From assembly GCF_035967765.1 (NCBI RefSeq), contig NZ_JAYWIT010000026.1: a stretch of 64,000 nucleotides of DNA, one strand, 5' to 3'. Shown here piece after piece: positions 8,659 through 17,127 of this stretch (position 1 is the first letter of the stretch; each line of letters opens with the position of its first letter). Position numbers and translations under genes: made by a program. The DNA comes from Conexibacter stalactiti. GTDB lineage: Bacteria; Actinomycetota; Thermoleophilia; Solirubrobacterales; Solirubrobacteraceae. The notes under the pieces were generated by a model that was given only the letters and a program-made list of their open reading frames with translations, searched no databases and was not told the origin of the DNA.

Positions 8659-9548
8659 GCGCCCAGCTGGAGACTCCCCCGGTCGCCGCCGAGCGCGCGC
8701 GCTCGCAGTGGCGCGTCGTCGCGCGCCGCTTCCGCCGCCACCGGCTCGCGATGGCCGGCACGGTCGTGCTGCTGCTGCTGATCGTCTGCTGCTTCGGCGC
8801 CGGCGTGATCGCGCCGTACCCGCAGAACGAGCAGGACCTGCTGGTCGGCGCCGTCGGCCCCGGCACCGACGGCCACCTGCTGGGGACCGACAACCTCGGC
8901 CGCGACTTCCTCAGCGAGCTGCTCTACGCGGGGCGGATCTCGCTCTCGATCGGGCTCGCGGTCGCCGTCCTCTCGACCCTGATCGGGACGCTGCTGGGCG
9001 CGCTCGCCGGCTACCTCGGCGGCTGGGTCGAGGAGCTGATCATGCGGATCGTCGACCTGTTCCTGATCGTGCCGGCGATCGCGGTGCTGGCGCTGGCGCT
9101 GCGCGGCCTCGGCAGCTCGCCGCTGACGATCATCCTCGTGTTGAGCGCGATCGGCTGGACCTCGATCGCGCGCGTCGCGCGCTCGCAGGTCGTCTCGCTG
9201 CGCGAGAAGGAGTTCATCGAGGCGTCGAAGCTGCTGGGCGCCAGCACGACGCGGATCATCGTCCGCCACATGCTGCCCAACCTCGCCGGGGTGATCGCCG
9301 TGAACGTCTCGCTGGCGGTCGCGGCCGCGATCATCGTCGAGTCGACGCTGAGCTTCCTCGGCTTCGGCGTGCAGCCGCCGCAGAGCAGCTGGGGACAGCT
9401 GCTGAGCGACGCCGCCGGCCTGCTCGGCACCGACCAGACCTACCTGCTCATCTTCCCGGGCGTCTTCATCCTCGTCACCGTCCTGTGCGTGAACTTCATC
9501 GGCGACGGTCTGCGGGACGCCTTCGACCAGCGCGCCAGGAGACGATGA
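8655..9548 (+). CDS. Oligopeptide-type ABC transporter permease (DppC-like)
   Basis: 297 residues. An N-terminal cytoplasmic stretch with WRVVARRFRRHR precedes the first membrane helix, as in OppC/DppC. The periplasmic signature HLLGTDNLGRD follows at about residue 75, and the EAA loop EKEFIEASKLLGASTTRI near 180. It ends with SFLGFGVQPPQSSWGQLL and a last helix. It starts in an ATGA overlap with the upstream permease and ends in an ATGA overlap with the ATPase, so the five importer genes are clearly one transcript. Confidence 0.95.
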   Translation: MSAQLETPPVAAERARSQWRVVARRFRRHRLAMAGTVVLLLLIVCCFGAGVIAPYPQNEQDLLVGAVGPGTDGHLLGTDNLGRDFLSELLYAGRISLSIGLAVAVLSTLIGTLLGALAGYLGGWVEELIMRIVDLFLIVPAIAVLALALRGLGSSPLTIILVLSAIGWTSIARVARSQVVSLREKEFIEASKLLGASTTRIIVRHMLPNLAGVIAVNVSLAVAAAIIVESTLSFLGFGVQPPQSSWGQLLSDAAGLLGTDQTYLLIFPGVFILVTVLCVNFIGDGLRDAFDQRARRR

Positions 9549-10564
9549 TGGAGCGCACCAACGACAGCGGCGAGGCGCCGATCCTGCGCGTCGGCGACCT
9601 GCGCGTCACGTTCGCGACCGACGACGGCCCGGCCGTCGCCGTCGACGGTCTCAGCTTCGACCTGTTCCCCGGCGAGACCGTCGGGATCGTCGGCGAGTCG
9701 GGCTCGGGCAAGAGCGCGACGGCGATGGCGCTGCTCGGGCTGCTGCCCGGCACGGCGACCGTCACCGGCTCGATCGCCTTCGGAGAGCAGGAGCTGCTGG
9801 GAGCGCCCGAGCGGGAGCTGCGGGCGATCCGCGGCAACCGCATCGCGATGGTCTTCCAGGACGCGCTGGCGGCGCTCAACCCGGCTCACACCGTCGGCCG
9901 GCAGCTGACGGAGGCGATCCGCGTGCATGACCGCGCGGTCCCCAAGGCGGAGCTGCGAGCGCGCGCGATCGAGCTGCTGGAGACGGTCGGGATCCCCTCC
10001 GCGCGGCAGCGCGCCGACCAGTACCCGCACGAGTTCTCGGGCGGGATGCGGCAGCGCGTGATGATCGCGATGAGCATCGCCAACGACCCTGACGTGATCA
10101 TCGCCGACGAGCCGACGACGGCGCTCGACGTGACCGTCCAGGCGCAGGTGCTGGAGGTCCTGAGAGCGGTGCAGGAGCGGACGCGCGCGGCGGTGCTGCT
10201 GATCACGCACGACCTCGGCGTCGTCGCCGGCCTCGCCGACCGCGTGCTCGTCATGTACGCCGGCGGGAAGGTCGAGGAGGCGGCGGTCGAGCCGTTGTTC
10301 GCGCTGCCCTCGCACCCGTACACGCAGGGGCTGCTGCAGTCGCTGCCGCGGCTCGACGACGACGGCGACGACGGGCGTCTGCGCTACATCCCCGGCCGCC
10401 CGCCGAACCCGACCGCGCTGCCGGCCGGCTGCCGCTTCCTGCCGCGCTGCCCGCACGCGCTCGCCGGCCTCTGCGACAGCGACCCGCTGCCGCTGGCGAC
10501 CGTCGGCGCCGGCCACGTCGCCGCCTGCGCCCGCATCGATGCCGCCAGAGAGGGATGGTCGTGA
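9545..10564 (+). CDS. Oligopeptide-type ABC transporter ATPase (DppD-like)
   Basis: A 339-residue cytoplasmic nucleotide-binding subunit. Walker A is GESGSGKSA near residue 48, the Q-loop MVFQDALAALNP, the ABC signature FSGGMRQRVMIA and Walker B VIIADEPTTALD, then the H-loop LITHDLG. The C-terminal oligopeptide-transporter extension holds the cysteine cluster GCRFLPRCPHALAGLC typical of DppD/OppD, which can bind an iron-sulfur cluster in relatives. ATG codons at 9545 and 9548 are adjacent; the first is chosen for its ATGA overlap. Its end overlaps the DppF-like start by 10 bp. Confidence 0.95.
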   Translation: MMERTNDSGEAPILRVGDLRVTFATDDGPAVAVDGLSFDLFPGETVGIVGESGSGKSATAMALLGLLPGTATVTGSIAFGEQELLGAPERELRAIRGNRIAMVFQDALAALNPAHTVGRQLTEAIRVHDRAVPKAELRARAIELLETVGIPSARQRADQYPHEFSGGMRQRVMIAMSIANDPDVIIADEPTTALDVTVQAQVLEVLRAVQERTRAAVLLITHDLGVVAGLADRVLVMYAGGKVEEAAVEPLFALPSHPYTQGLLQSLPRLDDDGDDGRLRYIPGRPPNPTALPAGCRFLPRCPHALAGLCDSDPLPLATVGAGHVAACARIDAAREGWS

Positions 10565-11541
10565 CCGCAGCGCTCGAAGTGCACGAGCTGGTGAAGGCGT
10601 ACGAGACCGGCGGGAACGGCCTGCGGCGGCGCGGCACGCCGGTGCAGGCGGTCTCCGGCGTCAGCTTCGCGGTCGCGCGCGGCGAGACCTTCGGGATCGT
10701 CGGCGAGTCGGGCTGCGGCAAGAGCACGCTGGCGCGCTCGATCGTCCAGCTGCACCCGCTCGACGGCGGCGCCGTGCGGCTCGGCGAGGAGGAGATCTCG
10801 GCGCGCGCCCGCGGGCGCCGGCTCGCCGTGCGGCGCAAGATCCAGATGGTCTTCCAGGACCCGTACGCGTCGCTGGATCCGCGCATGTCGGTCAACGCGA
10901 TCCTGACCGAGCCGCTCGCGATCCACGGCCTGCACCGCGGCGGACGCGACGCGCGCGTGCGCGAGCTGCTCGACCTCGTCGGCCTCAACCCGGCCCACGC
11001 CAACCGCTACCCGCACGAGTTCTCCGGCGGCCAGCGGCAGCGGATCGGGATCGCGCGGGCGCTCGCCGTCGAGCCCGAGGTGATCGTGCTCGACGAGCCG
11101 GTCAGCGCGCTCGACGTCAGCGTCCAGGCCGGCGTCGTCAACACGCTCGCCGACCTCCAGCGCGACCTCGGCCTGACGTACGTCTTCATCGCGCACGACC
11201 TCTCCGTCGTGCGCCACGTCAGCGACCGCGTCGCGGTCATGTACCTCGGCAGATTCGTCGAGACGGGGACGGTCGCGCAGCTGTTCGCGGCGCCGCTGCA
11301 CCCCTACACGCAGGCGCTGCTGTCGGCGGTGCCGGTCGCGAACCCCGTGATCGAGCGCAGACGCAGACGGATCGTGCTCGAAGGCTCGGTGCCGAGCCCG
11401 GCCGATCCGCCCAGCGGCTGCCGCTTCCGCACCCGCTGCTGGAAGGCGACCGAGCTGTGCGCGCAGGTCGCGCCGCCGCTGGAGGGCGAGGGCGGCCACG
11501 CCGTCGCCTGCCATTTCCCCGAACCACGCGCGGCCGCGTAG
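10555..11541 (+). CDS. Oligopeptide-type ABC transporter ATPase (DppF-like)
   Basis: 328 residues, the second ATPase of the importer. Walker A GESGCGKST near residue 48, Q-loop MVFQDPYASLDP, signature FSGGQRQRIGIA, Walker B VIVLDEPVSALD, H-loop FIAHDLS, and the C-terminal GCRFRTRCWKATELC cysteine motif. The start could be ATG 10555 or GTG 10561; the first is used. It pairs with DppD-like 9545-10564. It is followed after 19 bp by a dehydrogenase gene with its own AGGAAGAG ribosome-binding site, which may share the transcript. Confidence 0.95.
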   Translation: MVVTAALEVHELVKAYETGGNGLRRRGTPVQAVSGVSFAVARGETFGIVGESGCGKSTLARSIVQLHPLDGGAVRLGEEEISARARGRRLAVRRKIQMVFQDPYASLDPRMSVNAILTEPLAIHGLHRGGRDARVRELLDLVGLNPAHANRYPHEFSGGQRQRIGIARALAVEPEVIVLDEPVSALDVSVQAGVVNTLADLQRDLGLTYVFIAHDLSVVRHVSDRVAVMYLGRFVETGTVAQLFAAPLHPYTQALLSAVPVANPVIERRRRRIVLEGSVPSPADPPSGCRFRTRCWKATELCAQVAPPLEGEGGHAVACHFPEPRAAA

Positions 11542-11560
11542 GCCGCAGGAAGAGAGCAAC

Positions 11561-12661
11561 GTGCCCGACGCGAACACGATCGCGGTGATCCCCGGCGACG
11601 GCATCGGCAAGGAGGTCGTGCCGGAGGGCGTGCGCGTCCTCGACGCGGCCGCCGGCGCCTTCGGCTTCGAGCTGGCCTACCGCGAGTTCGACTTCGCCAG
11701 CGCCGACTACTGGACGCGCACGGGCACGATGCTGCCCGGCGACTGGTTCGAAACGCTGCGCGGCTTCGACGCGATCTTCTTCGGCGCCGTCGGCTGGCCG
11801 CAGGTCGTGCCCGACCACGTCTCGCTGTGGGGCAGCCTGCTGCAGTTCCGGCGCGGCTTCGACCAGTACGTCAACCTGCGGCCGACGCGGCTGATGCCCG
11901 GCGTCGCCAGCCCGCTCGCCGGACGCTCCCCGGGCGAGGTCGACTTCTGGGTCGTGCGCGAGAACACCGAGGGCGAGTACTCCAGCATCGGCGGGCGGAT
12001 CTTCGAGGGCACTGAGCGCGAGACGGTGATGCAGGAGACGGTGATGACGCGCGTCGGCGTCGACCGCGTGCTGCGCTTCGCCTTCGAGCTGGCGGCCAGA
12101 CGGCCGCGGCGGAAGCTCACCTCGGCGACGAAGAGCAACGGCATCTCGGTGACGATGCCGTACTGGGACGAGCGCGTCGCGGCGATGGCCCAGCAGTATC
12201 CGCAGGTCGACGTCGACCAGTTCCACATCGACATCCTGACCGCCAACTTCGTCCTGCACCCGGACTGGTTCGACGTCGTCGTCGCCTCCAACCTCTTCGG
12301 CGACATCCTCTCCGACCTCGGGCCGGCCTGCGCGGGCACGATCGGGATCGCGCCGAGCGCCAACATCAACCCCGAGCGGCGGTTCCCGAGCCTGTTCGAG
12401 CCGGTCCACGGCTCGGCGCCCGACATCGCCGGCAGGGGGATCGCGAACCCGATCGGCCAGATCTGGTGCGCGGCGATGATGCTCGACCACCTCGGCCACG
12501 ACGCCGCCGGCGCCGCGGTGCTGGCCGCGATCGAGCAGGTGCTCGCCCGCGGTCCCGAGCAGGCGCCGCTGACGCCCGACCTCGGCGGCAGCGGCACGAC
12601 CGCCGAGCTGGGCGCCGAGATCGCGGAGGCGGTCGCCGGAGCGGGTGCGGCGGCTGGGTGA
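11561..12661 (+). CDS. Tartrate/D-malate dehydrogenase-type (isopropylmalate dehydrogenase family)
   Basis: A 366-residue NAD-dependent beta-decarboxylating dehydrogenase. It begins with the family IAVIPGDGIGKEV segment. Other landmarks are the arginine-rich substrate region (LRPTRLMPG), VRENTEGEYSSIGGR, the catalytic Lys/Asp regions TKSNGISVTMPYWDE and NLFGDILSDLGPACAG, and the NAD-binding EPVHGSAPDIAGRG. The DYW insertion near residue 46 and GEYSSIGGR are those of the TtuC/YeaU tartrate/D-malate subgroup rather than LeuB or isocitrate dehydrogenase. GTG 11561 has AGGAAGAG upstream. It lies between the peptide importer and the pyridine-catabolism module; it could feed D-malate or tartrate into pyruvate or glycerate. 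Substrate within the subgroup is uncertain. Confidence 0.85.
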   Translation: MPDANTIAVIPGDGIGKEVVPEGVRVLDAAAGAFGFELAYREFDFASADYWTRTGTMLPGDWFETLRGFDAIFFGAVGWPQVVPDHVSLWGSLLQFRRGFDQYVNLRPTRLMPGVASPLAGRSPGEVDFWVVRENTEGEYSSIGGRIFEGTERETVMQETVMTRVGVDRVLRFAFELAARRPRRKLTSATKSNGISVTMPYWDERVAAMAQQYPQVDVDQFHIDILTANFVLHPDWFDVVVASNLFGDILSDLGPACAGTIGIAPSANINPERRFPSLFEPVHGSAPDIAGRGIANPIGQIWCAAMMLDHLGHDAAGAAVLAAIEQVLARGPEQAPLTPDLGGSGTTAELGAEIAEAVAGAGAAAG

Positions 12662-12735
12662 GTGCGGCGGCTCGATGAGCGCGGCGTGCGCTGGGCGGAT
12701 GGCCGGCTGATCTCTTTGCGGTCGTTGCTCCGGCG

Positions 12736-13668
12736 TCACTCCTCGTCGGTGGCCGCGAACTCGCTCGGCGAGACGTGCTGGATCTGCTCGGGCGGGACAC
12801 GGTCGAGCGCGGTGCCGCGGAAGAGGTCCAGGTAAGCGTCGACGTAGCGCGGCCAGGTCGTGCGCGAGTAGGCGGCGACCTCCCACATCAGCGGCGGGTC
12901 GAGCAGTCGCACGGCCGGTTCGAGATCCCGCGGCACCGTGTGGCGCGGCACGAGGCTGGGGCCGAGTCCCGACGCGGCGAGCCGGGCGGCGGTCTCGATC
13001 TGCCCGGTCTCCGCCGCCGGGCGCGGCATGTAGCCGACCGCCGCGCAGGCGGCGTCGGTGACGGAGCGCAGCCCGTGGTTGCGCTCGTACAGGACCCAGC
13101 TGCGCTCCGACAGCGAGGCCAGCTCGATCGGATCGAACGCCGCGCCGGGATCGTCGACGGGGACGATCGCGACGAGCTCGTCCCAGCCGAGCGATCGCAC
13201 CGGGCCCGACCAGGTGACCGGCATCGGGCCTATCCCGAGCCGGCCGCTGCTGGCGAGCGCGGCCCGCTCGGTCTGCGGGGAGCTGGAGTACTCGTGCAGC
13301 CGGATCAGGAACTCCGGGTGCTTGCGGTACCAGCGCTCGATCGTCTGCGGCACGACCGTCATCGCGAGCGAGCGGACGGTGACGATGTCGATCGTGCGGG
13401 GGGTGCGGCCGAGCTCCTGCAGCGCGGCGTCGCGCGCACGGTCGCTCGCGTCGACCGCCGCGCGCGCCTCCGGTAGGAAGGCGGCGCCGGCGGCGGTCAG
13501 CCGGATCCCGCGGGCGTGACGCTCGACCAGTTCGCCGCCCAGCTCGGCCTCCAGCGCGCGGATCTGCTGGGACAGCGACGGCTGCGCGACGTGGGTGACG
13601 GCGGCGGCGCGCGTGAACGATCCGGTGTCCGCGAGCGCGACGAAGTACCGCAGTTGCCCGAGCTTCAT
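12736..13668 (-). CDS. LysR family regulator of the pyridine-catabolism operon
   Basis: A 310-residue LysR-type regulator. The helix-turn-helix is at residues about 5-60 (RYFVALADTGSFTRAAAVTH then QPSLSQQIRALE), followed by an effector-binding domain with VRSLAMTVVPQTIERW and a C-terminal tail ending in TDEE. The ATG at 13668 is chosen because it begins the conserved MKLGQLRYF; the frame extends 12 residues upstream without homology. It diverges from nicF across 136 bp that contain a perfect LysR-type palindrome. By position it should activate the 13805-25740 polycistron with a pathway intermediate as coinducer (inference). Confidence 0.9.
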   Translation of the reverse strand: MKLGQLRYFVALADTGSFTRAAAVTHVAQPSLSQQIRALEAELGGELVERHARGIRLTAAGAAFLPEARAAVDASDRARDAALQELGRTPRTIDIVTVRSLAMTVVPQTIERWYRKHPEFLIRLHEYSSSPQTERAALASSGRLGIGPMPVTWSGPVRSLGWDELVAIVPVDDPGAAFDPIELASLSERSWVLYERNHGLRSVTDAACAAVGYMPRPAAETGQIETAARLAASGLGPSLVPRHTVPRDLEPAVRLLDPPLMWEVAAYSRTTWPRYVDAYLDLFRGTALDRVPPEQIQHVSPSEFAATDEE

Positions 13669-13728
13669 GCGGGCGCAGCCTACTGCCGCGAAACGTCCGT
13701 GCAAAGGCGTATTTCCAGGAGATCAAAG

Positions 13729-13749
13729 CCCATAGGAGACGCCTATGGG
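13729..13749. promoter_or_regulatory. LysR-type operator, CCCATAGG-N5-CCTATGGG
   Basis: A perfect 8+8 bp inverted repeat with a 5-bp spacer, containing the T-N11-A pattern (T13733, A13745) of LysR recognition sites. Its centre is about 64 bp upstream of the predicted nicF transcription start, the usual position of a LysR recognition site. Confidence 0.75.
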
Positions 13750-13766
13750 TCGGTAGGAGATCGGTC

Positions 13767-13795
13767 TTTGAGTTGGGCATGGGGGCGGGCCTAAT
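13767..13795 (+). promoter_or_regulatory. Predicted nicF promoter (leaderless or nearly so)
   Basis: TTTGAG (13767-13772) and CCTAAT (13790-13795) are separated by 17 nt. Transcription would start at about 13802-13805, at or next to the ATG of nicF, and no ribosome-binding site precedes that ATG. This supports a leaderless message. Confidence 0.5.
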
Positions 13796-13804
13796 GTGGC
13801 CGCC

Positions 13805-14458
13805 ATGCCAGGAGAGACCGTGCAGCGAACGTACGAGCGAGCGGGCTTCGGAGCCCGCTCCGAGCGGGGCTCGCGACCCGCCGTCGTGGTCGTCGACCTC
13901 AGCCGCGGATTCACCGAGCCGGCGTTCGCGACCGGCGCCGACCTGACCGCTGAGGTCACTGCGACGGTGCGCCTGGTCGACGCCGCGCACGCCGTCCGCG
14001 CGCCGGTCGTCTTCACCGTGATCGCCTACGACAAGGCCGACGCCGGCGGCGCCTGCGCCTGGCTGCGCAAGGCGCCCGGGCTGGCCTCGCTGCGCGAAGG
14101 CAGCGAGGCGGTCGCGCTCGACCCGCGGCTCCCGCGGCGCCCGGCCGATCCGCTGATCGTGAAGAAGGGCGCCTCGGCCTTCTTCGGCACCGGCCTCGCG
14201 AGCGTGCTCGTCGCCCAGGGCGTCGACACGCTGCTCGTCTGCGGCGCGACCACGAGCGGCTGCGTCCGCGCGAGCGTCGTCGACGCCGTCCAGCACGGCT
14301 TCAACGTGCTGGTCCCGCGCGAGTGCGTCGGCGACCGCGCGAGCGGGCCGCACGACGCGAACCTGTTCGACATCGACGCGAAGTACGGCGACGTCGTCGC
14401 GCTCGACGACGCGCTCTCCTACCTCGCTGACGCGGGAGCGGCGGCGCATGTCCGCTGA
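13805..14458 (+). CDS. nicF: Maleamate amidohydrolase
   Basis: A 217-residue cysteine hydrolase of the isochorismatase fold. It would convert maleamate to maleate and ammonia in the cytoplasm, fourth step of the maleamate pathway. The catalytic triad is visible as Asp31 (VVVVDLSRGF), Lys121 (VKKGASAFFGT) and Cys153 (GATTSGCVRASVVDA). The SAFFGT and GPHDANLFD segments are those of N-carbamoylsarcosine amidase/NicF-type enzymes. ATG 13805 is chosen; a GTG at 13796 falls too close to the predicted -10. First gene of the operon, overlapping nicD by 11 bp. N-carbamoylsarcosine amidase is the main alternative on sequence alone, but the neighbouring nicD, nicX and nicE decide it. Confidence 0.9.
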   Translation: MPGETVQRTYERAGFGARSERGSRPAVVVVDLSRGFTEPAFATGADLTAEVTATVRLVDAAHAVRAPVVFTVIAYDKADAGGACAWLRKAPGLASLREGSEAVALDPRLPRRPADPLIVKKGASAFFGTGLASVLVAQGVDTLLVCGATTSGCVRASVVDAVQHGFNVLVPRECVGDRASGPHDANLFDIDAKYGDVVALDDALSYLADAGAAAHVR

Positions 14459-15320
14459 GACGCGCCGCTTCGACGACGGCCATCTCGCCGAGCTGCGCTC
14501 GCTCGGCGCCGCGAGCGCCTGGGTCGAAGGCACGGTCCGCCTGCACGCGCTCGACTACGGCGGCGACCGTCCCCCGCTGGTCGTGCTGCCCGGCATCACC
14601 AGCCCCGCTGTGACGTGGGACTTCGTCGTCGCCGAGCTGCGCGACGTGGTGCGCCCGGTCGTGCTCGACCTGCGCGGCCGCGGGCTCTCCGACGCGGCCG
14701 CCTCCTACGCGCTCGACGACTACGCCGGCGACGTGGAGGCGACCGTCCACGCGCTCGGCCTCGACCGCCCGCTGCTGCTCGGCCACTCGCTCGGCGCGCG
14801 CATCGCCGCCGCGGTCGCGGTGCGCGGCAACGTCGCGCTCGCCGGCACGATCGCGATCGACCCGCCGCTGAGCGGGCCGGGCCGCGGCGGCTACCCGACG
14901 CCGCGCGCCGCCTTCGTGCAGCAGCTGGCCGAGGGGCGCGCCGGCACGACCGCCGACGCGGTCGCCCGCCACTACCCGGCCTGGCCGCGCGCCGAGCTGG
15001 CGCTGCGCGCCCGCTGGCTGCGCACCTGCGACGAGGCCGCCGTGCTGGAGAGCCACGCGCGCTTCGCCGAGGAGGACTTCTTCGCCATCTGGCCGGACGT
15101 GCCCGCCCCCGCGGCGGTGATCCGCGGCGCCGACAGCCCCGTCGTCACGCCCGCGGACGCAAGTGACCTCACCGCCGCCAACCCGGCCGCGCCGGTGGTC
15201 GCCGTCGCCGGCGCCGGCCACATGGTGCCGTGGGACCGCCGCGACGAGTTCATCGCAGCGCTGCGAACGCTGCTCGCCGAGACCTTCGACATCCCGCCCG
15301 CCACGCTCGCTGCGGGCTGA
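14448..15320 (+). CDS. nicD: N-formylmaleamate deformylase
   Basis: A 290-residue alpha/beta hydrolase that would hydrolyse N-formylmaleamate to maleamate and formate. Nucleophile Ser114 is in GHSLGARIA, acid Asp138 in IAIDPPL, and His258 in GAGHMVPW. The Ser-Asp and Ser-His spacings (24 and 144) are identical to the Ser101/Asp125/His245 triad I recall for Pseudomonas putida NicD, including the atypical early position of the Asp. The overlap with nicF and immediate downstream nicX fix its place as the third step of the pathway. Confidence 0.92.
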   Translation: MSAETRRFDDGHLAELRSLGAASAWVEGTVRLHALDYGGDRPPLVVLPGITSPAVTWDFVVAELRDVVRPVVLDLRGRGLSDAAASYALDDYAGDVEATVHALGLDRPLLLGHSLGARIAAAVAVRGNVALAGTIAIDPPLSGPGRGGYPTPRAAFVQQLAEGRAGTTADAVARHYPAWPRAELALRARWLRTCDEAAVLESHARFAEEDFFAIWPDVPAPAAVIRGADSPVVTPADASDLTAANPAAPVVAVAGAGHMVPWDRRDEFIAALRTLLAETFDIPPATLAAG

Positions 15321-15337
15321 CACGAGAGAGAGCAGGC

Positions 15338-16375
15338 ATGCCAGTACCGACGTTCACCGACCTCTGCCGCGAGGAGCTGGCGCTGTGCGGGATCGGCGAG
15401 GGCGACACGATCGCCGTCCTCTCGCAGGGCGCCAACCGGACCGCGTACGTCGACGCCTTCCTCGCCGCCGCCGAGCAGCTCGGCGCGGTCGGCTTCAACG
15501 TGCGACTGCCCCATGTCGACTCCAGCCTCGACGGCGAGGTCGGCGCCTGGCAGGTCGGCGCGACGCCGCTGGCCGGCAACCGGCCGGCGATCGAGGCGCT
15601 GAAGCGGGTCGACCTCGTCGTCGACACGATCTTCCTGCTGTTCAGCCGGGAGCAGAAGGAGATCCAGGAGGCCGGCGTCAAGGTGCTGCTCTGCATCGAG
15701 CCGATCGAGCACCTGCGCCAGATGGCGCCGACCAGACGGCTGCGGGAGCGGGTCGAGGCCGGCGCCGAGCTGCTCGGCGCCGCGCGCGAGCTGCGCTTCA
15801 CCAACCGCCACGGCAGCGACGTGACCTACAGGCTCGGCACATACCCGGTGATCACGCAGTACGGCTACACCGACACGCCGGGGCGCTGGGACCACTGGCC
15901 GTCGGGCTTCCTCTTCACCGGCGGCGCCGACGACGGCGTCGACGGCACGGTCGTGATCGCGCCGGGCGACATCGTCTTCCCGTTCAAGAGCTACGTGCAG
16001 ACGCCGATCGAGCTGACGATCGAGGCCGGCAGGATCGTGCGGATCGACGGCGCGCTCGACGCCGACCTCCTGCGCGCCTACATGGAGGGCTTCGACGACC
16101 CGAACGCGTACGGCATCTCGCACATCGGCTGGGGGATGCTGGAGACGGCGCGCTGGGAGACGCTCGCGGCCGACCGCCGCGGGATGGGCATGCACGGCCG
16201 CTCCTTCTACGGCAACGTGCTGTTCTCGACCGGCCCCAACGGCGAGCTGGGCGGGCCCAACGAGACGCTCTGCCACGTCGACGTGCCGATGCGCAACTGC
16301 TCGCTCTTCCTCGACGGGCGGCCGATCGTCGTCGACGGCGACATCGTCGTCGACGAGCTGAAGGTCACGGCATGA
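15338..16375 (+). CDS. nicX: 2,5-dihydroxypyridine 5,6-dioxygenase
   Basis: A 345-residue mononuclear Fe(II) extradiol-type ring-cleaving enzyme, unrelated to VOC dioxygenases and structurally akin to M29 aminopeptidases. It opens 2,5-dihydroxypyridine to N-formylmaleamate. The diagnostic segment GYTDTPGRWDHWPSGFLF lies at about residues 176-193. The metal triad His262 (ISHIGWG), His313 and Asp315 (CHVDVPM) corresponds to the His-His-Asp triad described for NicX. ATG 15338 follows GAGAGAGAGCAGG. Coupled to nicE by an ATGA overlap. Its presence means the pathway converges on 2,5-dihydroxypyridine. Confidence 0.95.
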   Translation: MPVPTFTDLCREELALCGIGEGDTIAVLSQGANRTAYVDAFLAAAEQLGAVGFNVRLPHVDSSLDGEVGAWQVGATPLAGNRPAIEALKRVDLVVDTIFLLFSREQKEIQEAGVKVLLCIEPIEHLRQMAPTRRLRERVEAGAELLGAARELRFTNRHGSDVTYRLGTYPVITQYGYTDTPGRWDHWPSGFLFTGGADDGVDGTVVIAPGDIVFPFKSYVQTPIELTIEAGRIVRIDGALDADLLRAYMEGFDDPNAYGISHIGWGMLETARWETLAADRRGMGMHGRSFYGNVLFSTGPNGELGGPNETLCHVDVPMRNCSLFLDGRPIVVDGDIVVDELKVTA

Positions 16376-17127
16376 GCGCGACCGCTCCGCAGCGGGTCGG
16401 CCTGATCGTCCCCAGCTCGAACGTCACGATCGAGACCGAGGTACCGCGGATGCTCGCCGGCGCGGTCGCGGGCGGGCGGCTGACCTTCCACTCCAGCCGC
16501 GCCGTGCTGCACAGAGTCGATCCCGAGTCGCTCGACCGCATGGTCACCGCCAGCGACCGCTGCGCCGCCGAGCTGGCGGACGCGCGCGTCGACGCGCTCG
16601 TCTACGCCTGCCTCGTCGCGGTGATGGCGCGCGGCCACGGGGCGCACGAGCAGATCGAGGCCCGCCTCGCCGGCATCGCCCGCGACAACGGCTGCGACGC
16701 CCCGATCGTCAGCAGCGCCGGCGCGCTCGTGCGGACGCTGGAGCGGCTGGGCGCGAAGCGGGCGGCGATCATCACCCCGTACGCGCCCGCGCTGACCGAG
16801 CAGGTGGCGGCCTACATCGAGAGCCACGGCTGCGAGGTCGCGAGCACCGTCAGCCTCGCCGTGACCGACAACGTCGCAGTCGGCCGGCTCGACCCGATGC
16901 GACTGCCCGAGCACGCCGAGCGGCTCGCGCTCGACGGGGTCGACGTCGTCGTCGCCTCGGCCTGCGTGCAGATGCCGTCGCTCGCCGCGCTCGGCGCGCT
17001 GGAGCAGCAGCTCGGCCTGCCGGTGATCTCGGCCGCCTCCGCGACGGCCGCCGAGCTGGCGGCCGCGCTCGGCCTCGGCGCCGACCTCGACGCGCCCGGC
17101 GCGGCGCTCGGCGGGACCGTCGCATGA
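16372..17127 (+). CDS. nicE: Maleate cis-trans isomerase
   Basis: A 251-residue Asp/Glu racemase-fold enzyme converting maleate to fumarate without cofactor, final step of the pathway, feeding the TCA cycle. The two catalytic cysteines are Cys80 (YACLVAVMARG) and Cys198 (ASACVQMPS). They are 118 residues apart, as in the structurally known Nocardia enzyme (Cys76/Cys194). The N-terminal RVGLIVPSSNVTIETE segment binds the substrate carboxylates. ATGA overlap with nicX and with the downstream amidohydrolase. The related arylmalonate decarboxylases carry a different cysteine arrangement. Confidence 0.94.
   Translation: MSATAPQRVGLIVPSSNVTIETEVPRMLAGAVAGGRLTFHSSRAVLHRVDPESLDRMVTASDRCAAELADARVDALVYACLVAVMARGHGAHEQIEARLAGIARDNGCDAPIVSSAGALVRTLERLGAKRAAIITPYAPALTEQVAAYIESHGCEVASTVSLAVTDNVAVGRLDPMRLPEHAERLALDGVDVVVASACVQMPSLAALGALEQQLGLPVISAASATAAELAAALGLGADLDAPGAALGGTVA

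Noticed and set aside
11237..14533. Long minus-strand open frame of more than 1000 codons
   Set aside because: Arg/Ala/Val-rich low-complexity translation, no family motifs; it is the antisense shadow of the DppF, dehydrogenase and NicF genes in high-GC DNA.
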